39,012 nt of DNA from Candidatus Saccharimonadota bacterium. GTDB lineage: Bacteria > Patescibacteriota > Saccharimonadia > Saccharimonadales > Saccharimonadaceae. The DNA lies in contig JAQGHC010000003.1 in the NCBI GenBank assembly GCA_028289015.1, positions 1 through 39,012 of the forward strand. The letters run 5' to 3'. Of the stretch, positions 28,408-37,400 are shown one piece after another; within the stretch, counting starts at the first letter, position 1, and every line of letters starts with the position of its first letter. The notes below the pieces were generated by a model. That model was given only the letters and a program-made list of their open reading frames with translations. It was not told the DNA's origin and did no database searches. A program made the translations under genes and the position numbers.

Positions 28408-31400
28408 CTACCTCTCGCGTTTGACAGGGACCTTGAAGCTGATCGTGGTTTCATATGCGCTGTTCCGCTCCGCTTTGATCGATCCGCCCATGTGCTCGAC
28501 GATTATTTTGTCGAGGTATAGGCTAAGGCCCGCTCCGCCAGCCGTCAAATCGTCGCCCTGCAGTGTATGATTAAACGGTTTAAATAGATTTTCCATATTG
28601 GCTGAGGTGCCAACCGGTGCGTTCGTTGTGTTGGTGATGGCTACGATGAGCTGGCGACCGCGCTTGTGCGTTTGCGTTGTTATTTCTATACGCCCATTCG
28701 TACGGTTGAATTTGATAGCATTATCAATCAGCGCGTTGATGACGTATCCGAGTAGGCGCTTATCCTGGACTAGAATCGCTGGGGTGTGCCGCTGGATTAA
28801 CCTGAGCTTCTTGTCCTCTATTGCGGCGGATCGCTGTTGTATGAGCGGGTGAATTAACTGCTCTGCAGTGAACTGCTCTGGCGTCGTTGGCATGGTGCTA
28901 ATCTGGGCAGCCAAGCCAATTTTCGCCACCAAGCTGTCAAGTCGTTGCACGCCGTCATCGATCAATGCCGCTATTTGTGCAGGTAGTATTTGCTGTGCTT
29001 TTATCTCATGCAAGGCACGCAGTTCCATGGCAATCTCATTTCGCATACCGGCCATGAAGACGTTCTTTGCCTGGAATAGTTCCTCTTGGTGCTTTTGGAG
29101 GATACGGGACATCTTTTCCCGTTCATTGTTGATGTATATGACACGCGTCCCGAAGAATGCGGCTAATATCAGGGCGGTCAGGATGATGCCTACGTATACT
29201 TGGAAGTCATCTGGTGCAGTGCCCGCTGAGGCCGCGGCAAGCAATGATACGACGGCATACGAAAGGCCAATCGACAGTAGAATCGGCAGCCAGAAGAAGA
29301 CTGACAAATACGCGTGTCGCATCGTCGATACTGGAGCTGTTTCTGCAGCGATGCGCTGCGTGCTTGATTGCAGCAGTGCATTCGCCTTTTCGTTCAGCGT
29401 ATTAATGATCGGGCGCAAGGACTGCTGTGTTGCTGGAGCCATCGATGCGGCGGCATCAAGAATACTGATTGGGGTTCGAAGGTAGTGTCCGCTTAAGGCA
29501 AGGAAGGTGTCGCGGTCGGCTGCCAACTGCTGTTCGCGTCGTATGATCGCCCGGTTGCGTCGGGTTCGAGCAATTTCTTTGTATGCCTCACGCAGGAGCA
29601 GTATGAGCACGACGGTCGTACCGATATAGGTGGCGGCAATCTGTGACTCCAAGTTGAAATCTCCGGCAGTGATCGCTGTAGATGGAAGCGTGCCGAGTGG
29701 ACTATTAAAGATACCTCTTGCACTATTCGGCTTATTCGGAACAATCTCATCTGGTTGTTCGCTAGTCAAGTCGGTCGTAGGTGTCGTCGACGCTGTATCG
29801 TCCACGTTCTTTACAGCTGGCGATTCATTATTTAGTGCAGTGTCGTTGGTCACTGGGGGCGGAGTGATGGTCGGGGGTAGGATCGCTGTCTGTCGAAGTG
29901 TTAATGGGGCCGAGAGTGCCTGCGCGGTGGTATAGCCGTCGCTGTCAAAGGTCGCGACAAATATGCGATACGCGGTATCATTGACAATAAGATTCGCCGG
30001 AACGGTAAATGCAACGGTACTGTTTGGCGAGGTGGCTCCCCAAGTATAGATAGGCTGGGAGGCGTCAGTCGCATTGGCGTTAAGTAGTTTGATGACCGCT
30101 GTAGACGGCGCGGTGAGCGCGTTTCGCTGGTAAAAGCTGACCATTGCGGCGGTAATGTCATTGAACGCGCTCGAGGCAAAAGCTAGGTTTGGCTGCATGG
30201 CTAGCGGCGACACTGATGAGATGCTTGCTTTCCATGGCGAAGTTGGAATAGTGTATTGTCGGCTCACGACCTCGTCAGGATTGTCAAAGGTCGTATCGGT
30301 GGCTTCGGCTGTGGCATAAAAATCAGGCTGGCCAGCGACGGTAGTGGTGTCATCCTTTTGGATGGAAGCCGAACTCGTATCAGACATACTATTAGTGAGA
30401 AGTAGTTTCACCCCTTGACGAAGCTGGGTGCGCCAGCTTACGGGCGTTGTCGTATTTGTTTCTAGGTTGAGCGAGTTAAATATATTGTGAATTTGGCCTT
30501 GAATACTCCCCGCCGCATCGTGGGCAAATAGATATTTGCTCGGTTCAAGTACGCCGAAGACGTTTCGCGACATGACAATGCTGTCGCCGTCGATGCCGAT
30601 ACTCTGAATAGCAGCTTCAAGCTTGCCATTGGCGACGGCAGCACTATCAGCAGCGCCAGCCCAGTCGGTGGCCGAGAGTATCACCTTACCCAGCTGGCTA
30701 TCCATATAATAGAAGTTGCCAAAGCTTAGCCCTGCAGGTACCGTCACAACAAGATTACTTACCCATGGACCGCCTGGTTTAAGCGCAAACTTTCCTGTTG
30801 GCGCACTGCTGGTGAGCCGGACCGGCATGCCGCCTATTGGAGCGTTCGTAGGCTGTCCGTCGGTGTCATGAAGCTCAAACGTGATATTTTGCGAGGCGGC
30901 ATTTCTAATGATTGTAACTGGCGAAGCTGGCTGCGTAACAGCAATTGCGCTAACCGCTGACGTATTGCCATCAGTAACGGTGATGTCTATCTGGCTGCCG
31001 GTTTTACCATCGCCGTCTGTGACGGTTACTGTTTTTTCTCCCGCTGTCGTAAAGGCGATCTCATTGGTAAATGTCTTACTCCCCATGTCGACCTCTGGAT
31101 TGAATGTGTATGTATCCGGCAGAATGGTATCGCTGTCACTGCTCGTAAAGGAAATTGTTCCGCTGTACGAATTAACGACATAACCGTCTGCGTCAAGCGG
31201 TAGCACGACAGCAGAACTATGCGTCCCTTGCTTTTGGGGATCAGAAATATTCGTGACATGGAAGCTGGCGACAGGCGGTGGCGTGCTGGTTGCGGGGAGA
31301 ATAGTGGCTGTTTGTGTTGCGTTGACGATATTTAGATCCGGACTAAGCGGGAGGGTGTCTGCGGCAGTAATAGTTGGCGCGCCCGTGCTACTGTCTTTGT

Positions 31401-34400
31401 AGTAGAAGCTGACTGATGCATCACTATCGAGAATCGTGACAGTGTTGACACCCCACTTGATCTTCGAGCTACCAAATTGTCCGCTTTCTGCAGTGCTGCG
31501 GAGGTGAAGCGTCGTATTCGAATGTAGCGGGACGGGCTTGCCGTACTGGTTTTGGCGTTCGACGGTCATGATTGGCGATGGACGGTTTGCTTCATGCTGC
31601 CGAGACGGTGTCATAAAAGCCAACCGGGTTGGTGCGCCGTAGGACATAATCGCCGTCAGGGCTTTAGAGCTTGACGCGCCATCTGTTGTGACGGCACCGA
31701 GTATCCGGTGACTGTTAGTCGTACTGGTTGTGCATGATCGGCTGTCGTCGACGGCCGGTGTGCAGTCACGGGTTTCAATTTGGGCATTGTCGTTGCGGTA
31801 GTAGAACTGGGCTGATGTTTTACCAGCTTCAACCTTCAGATCAAGCGTCGAACTGAAACTGCCGTTTGGCGCAGTCGAGAAAGTGCCGGTGCCGGCCAGC
31901 ATGCTGAGTTTTACAGTCTGTCCGCCGGACGGTGCGGCTACGATACGGCCGTGCGCATTGAGCAAAGTGACCTGCGTAGCGTCAGTGACGCCGCCACGCT
32001 CCAAGCTTAAGCTGCTACGATCGAACTGGAAAGAACTTGGTGCTCCATTGATAACCTCGCCGGTCTGCGTGAAACTACGCAGACCCTGAGTGTCGGACGG
32101 TGTTGGTGTATCATCGGCTGTGATTGTATAGCGTCCGGCTAAATCCTGTGTGTATTGAATCGTAGCGCTTGAACCACCGGCCGGAATAGCTAGTTGGCCA
32201 TTATCAGAGAAAGAACCACTCGGCGCATCTGATTGTGCATAGAGCGTCACATCACCGACCGTTGTCGCAACGTTGCCATAGATGTCGTAGAGTGTCGCGG
32301 TCAAAGCGCCTGACTGACCGATTTCAAGGGCGTTACTGCCAATATAAGAGCTGTTAGTAAAGCGTACTTCATGGACACTGTCTGGAAGAATGGTAAGGGT
32401 TGCTGCGCCACTTTGCAACCCTTGAGCGCTCGCCGTCAGTGTCGCCGGGCTTGATTGCGTTTGATGATAGTACAGCGCTGCCGCACCTTCACCCGCCGGA
32501 ATGGTGAGTGTTGTGATTGTGTTGGCGTCTGTAGCGGCGCTATCAAGGAATGCGCCGGAAGTATTCGTAGAGTTGAGCGTGAGAGTAAGTGGTGAGGCGG
32601 TCGTGGTCGGTTCATTGTATTCATTTCGAAGGGACAGTGTGAGCGCTTGTGTGTCGCCAGCTTTCATGGTTGAGGTTGGCGCACCGAAGGCAATAACACT
32701 CGGCGTTCCATTGCTGTAGTCAACAGTTACGGCTGTATCCGTCAGGCTGCCTTCGGCGTCAGTGGAGTCGGCCTGATCTCGCGCAGTAATTGCCGCCTGC
32801 CCTGCCACCGTATCCGTATAAGTAACCGTACGAGTCGATGTGCCGGATTCGAAAGTCACAGACGCCTGATCGAACGTACCGCCACTAGATGAGGTTTGCA
32901 GATAGACGACTGTCTGTGTTTCGGCAGGTACGATATTGCCCGATGCGTCAAGCAGGTTAATCGCCAGACTGCGTGGCTGCCCTTTGATCATCGACTGCAG
33001 GCTTCCAGTGATTGAGAGCCTGGTTGGTGCAGTTGCAGTTATCGTGATCGGTTGAGAGGCTGATGTGAGGCTATTCGTGGTGACGCTTATGGTGCAAGTG
33101 CCGGCTGAGGTGTCTTTGTAATAGAATGTTGCGTCAGTGCTTGCAGCAGCAACCGCTATAGTTGATGTTGCGAGCCAGTTTGTATCACTTTCGGAAAAAG
33201 TTCCGGTTGCGCACGTGCTTGATAACGCGATTGTACGATCGCTACCGGAAGTGGTGTTGTTGCCATAGGTATCATTAAAGTTTATGCGAAGCGGACTTGA
33301 AGCCGCACCACTTTTAACGGACTGCGCACCGCTGATAAAGTCCATGCTTGCTGTTTCTGCGGCGGTAATAGTGATAGGCTGAGTCGCGCGCGCTGTCGGT
33401 GATGCAGAGACAGTCATGGTATGACTGCCGGCCTTTTCACCAGTGAAGTAAAAGGAAGTCGTGGCTGTGCCGCGAGTGACCACCTTACTATTGATTGTTG
33501 GGTCGTTTAGATTTTGCGTGGCGATAAAGTGCCCTTCCGTCGCGGTCAGTGAAATGTCCGTTGTGCCATCCTGGAGCGCCGGGCTGCCGTCGGCTTGGCG
33601 AAGCGCAATATCAATGGCCTGACTCGCTTGGCCTGCGACAATTGACTGCGTAGCGCTGGTTATGACGACACTGTCGATGACTTGGCTGGTGATAGTGACT
33701 TGCTGGGTGCCATTGACCATTCCAGTATCCGGCTGATCAAGAGGCGCGGTGTCGCTTGCGGTGATCTGATTAACATGAAAGGTGTTGTCTTTGAGGTAGA
33801 ACTGTGTACTCGATTGACCCGCCGCAATGGTAACGGAGGAGGCTGTCCACGGGCCACTGGTGCTGCTAGCGAACTGAGTTGATGATTGATCGCTATAAAG
33901 GTAAACGGGAGTACTGTTATTTTGTATAGCAACGTTGCCGTAGACATCATAGCTGGTGACGGTAAACGCATTTGAACTGGTATCAAGCGGAACTTTCGCG
34001 TCTCCGATCACGCCAAACTTGACGGGTGCTGATGAGGTGACTTCTACAGGCGCGCCTGTCGTCTGGAGACCACTTCGACTCGCCTGGAGGGTGGCGGTAC
34101 CGACCAGAGTATCGCGGTAATAGAGCGTCGCACTACTGACTCCTCGTGCAAACTGTAGCGAGGTAATTGGCGTGAATGGACTGTCGGATAGCGAGAATTG
34201 CCCACTCTTAGACGAACTAGATAATGCTACAGCCATGTCGCTTGTTGCAGGCGCCGCAACTCCGTTAGCATCTGTCAATTGTACGGTCATAGCTAATGGG
34301 CTGCCCGCTTCGGTGCTTGGCGCGCTGGTCGTCGTGACGATGTTTGCCGGATAAGCGGCAACGATCTGTATCGCGGCCGACCCATCGGTAAGACGAGCGG

Positions 34401-37400
34401 TCTCAGTACTAGCACGGCCATCAACGACGGTTAGTGTATTCATCGTGGTTCCGCTACTTGCTACTGAGTCGCTCATATCTACAGTGGTGCGCATTGACCC
34501 GCCCGGTATTGTGACGTCGACCGTGCCACTCAGTGCTGTCGTTGGTGCGTCGGAGAGATAGAACGACGCGGTCGCTGAACTGCTTCCGATACGGACAACA
34601 GTGTCCGACGAGGCGGTAACGGCATTGCCGCCGCTGTCCTGCAGCTCGATCGTATACCCGCCGTGCTCATTGACGAGAAGTGTCGGCTTTCCGGTAATGA
34701 CGAGGTTGGCGGCAGCTCCGGTTCCACTAACGATATCCTGAGTCGCATTCACCCATCCATAATCCCCCGATTTGGCATCAGCCGTATCACTGGTCATGTC
34801 CCTCGCGCTGATGGTCGTCGTGCGAGCGGTAGTGTCGCGATAGTAGACATTAGCTGCGGTCTGGCCTGCAGGAATAGTAATGGCGAAAGGCTTCGTGCCT
34901 GACCATGTTGTCTGGTCACTGCTGAACTCACCTGTCGTCGAATTAGCATAGACATATATCGTAGTAGTTGTCGAAACGGGAATCGGTGAAGCATCAGCTC
35001 CTTGCGTCTGAACAGTGATCGCCGAGCTAGAGGCGCCTAATGGGAAGTTTTGAGCAGGACTAATAATGGCAAGCTTGGTAATCGTGCCGGCATTAGCGGA
35101 CGCCACGGAAATATTACACTGCTGTCCCGTAATTGAAGACTGCGTCGTATCAGTTGCCGTTACGCAAAATTCTCCTGTTGTCCCCATAGTCACGCCATTA
35201 ACGAATGTTTTGATACCGCGATCCGCGCTAGTCATGGTGTACTCCGCCGGCAAGCCTGCGGCAAGGTCAGTCGAACTAAATGAAATCGTCCCGGTATAGC
35301 CAGCCAGTGATGCGCCAGCATAATCGACAGCCTGCACGGTAATCGAGCTTGGAGTACCGGCTTGAATAGGGTCACTTACACCGGTAACTTTCAACTTGTA
35401 AGGCGGGTTGACCGTTGCCAATTGAGTAAATGTAGCGCCACCCTGGGCGACGCCCGTAATGGTCGGCGTACCCTGCTTTGTGTCTTTGTACCAGATATCA
35501 ACACTGCTTTTGCCCGCCGGAATGACGACACTAGAATAGCTCCAGCGTGTCGACTCATCCTCGCTTAGATTTCGTGCGAATGAAGCGCCGGTCGAGCTGC
35601 TTGCCACATCGATGGTCGTGTCAACTGGTGACGTGACGGGATTGCCACTGTCATTTCTGGCCTGAATCGTCAGCTTGCCTGGCTCGGTGGCGGCTACGGT
35701 CAGTGGTGTATTTGAGAATACGTATGCCGCGGCAGTGTAGGTAAATGCGTTCGTTAGTGTGACAGCATTCGTGTAAGGATTAGTTATGCTGACATCAACC
35801 ACGCCTAATCCATGGGCGGGTGTCGTTGCCTGCAAGGTTGTATCGTTTATATACGTTACAGCGGTGGCCTGCGTTCCTCCGAAAGTAACGGAATACCAGG
35901 TACCTCCGTCAGATTTTGCAGCAAAGCCCGTTCCGGTAATAGTCACGCGAGTACCGCCGCTCATACTACCGAATGTTGGGGTGATCGACGTGATGGTTGG
36001 CGCTGGTAATTGATAGGTGTAACCTGCTGTCAGTGTGGCAGTTTTTCCGAAGGTGTCTTCGAGCATGACATCTACACTTCCTGGCGCTACACCTTCAGGA
36101 ACAACGAAGCTTAGAGAAGTGTCGCTAATCAGCGTGACGCTTGCTGCATAAATGCCGCCAACCTTAACGCGAATACCATCATGGAAGTTCGTCCCATTAA
36201 CGGTGATGGTGTTGCCCCCTTCAATAGAGCCGGTATTTGGGCTGACACTGGCGATTGTCGGCGTACCGACGTACGTATAGCCGGCCGCAAGGACTGCAGT
36301 CTTGTTATCGTAGCGATTAACTGCGACATCTACCTTGCCACCGGTGTGGGCGGGCGCTACGGCGGTTATCGTTGTCGGCGATTGCAACTGCACGTTAGTA
36401 GCCGCTTGGTTGTCAAACAAAACGGCGATCGCCTGAACGGTAACAATACTGATCGCTACTGGTGTGGACGCATCCGTCGTTGAGTTATTGCCGAGCTGGC
36501 CATTAGTATTAACACCCCAACAGTAGGATTGGTAATTAGAAGCGATGGCACAGGTGTAGTTGCCTCCTGCGGTGATTGCACTGACAGTCTTGCCCGCTAG
36601 AACCCCGCTCGTATCGACCGCCGCCGGTGTAGTCGACTGTGTCGTTGAATTGTTGCCAAGCTGACCCTGAGCGTTATAGCCCCAGCAATACGCCTGGTTA
36701 TCTGAGGCGATGGCGCAGGTGTGGGTTGCCCCGGCCGCTACGCTACTGACTGTTTTGCCGTTCAAGACGCCGGTTGTGAGCACGGCCGCAGGCACAGACG
36801 ACGACGTCGTTGAATTATTACCAAGCTGACCGTAGTTATTATAGCCCCAGCAATACGCCTGGTTATCTGAGGCGATGGCGCAGGTGTGGTTCGTCCCGGC
36901 CGCTATGCTGACGACAGTTTTGCCTGCAAGTGCGCCAGTGGCCGTTGTGGCGACCGGGACAGTAGACTGCCCAGTTGAGTTATTGCCGAGCTGGCCCTGT
37001 GTGTTATATCCCCAACAATACGCCTGGTTGTCTGAAGCCACCACACAGGTGTGGTAACCGCCAGTAGTAATTGAGAGGACGGTTTTGCCTGCAAGTGCGC
37101 CAGTGGTTGTTGTCGCGACCGGCACATTGGACTGCCCCGTCGAATTATTACCAAGCTGGCCGTAGCCATTATATCCCCAACAATACGCTTGGTTGTCTGA
37201 AGCCACCACACAGGTCTGGTAATCCCCGGCCTCAATCGAGAGGATGGTTTTCCCGGCAAGCACACCCGAGGTGTCGACGGCGACCGGGACTGATGAGGTA
37301 TTTGTCGAGTTATTGCCGAGTTGACCATAGGTATTGAGCCCCCAGCAATACGCCTGACCTTCATAGATACCGCAGGAATGGTTAGCCCCACTGACTATCT

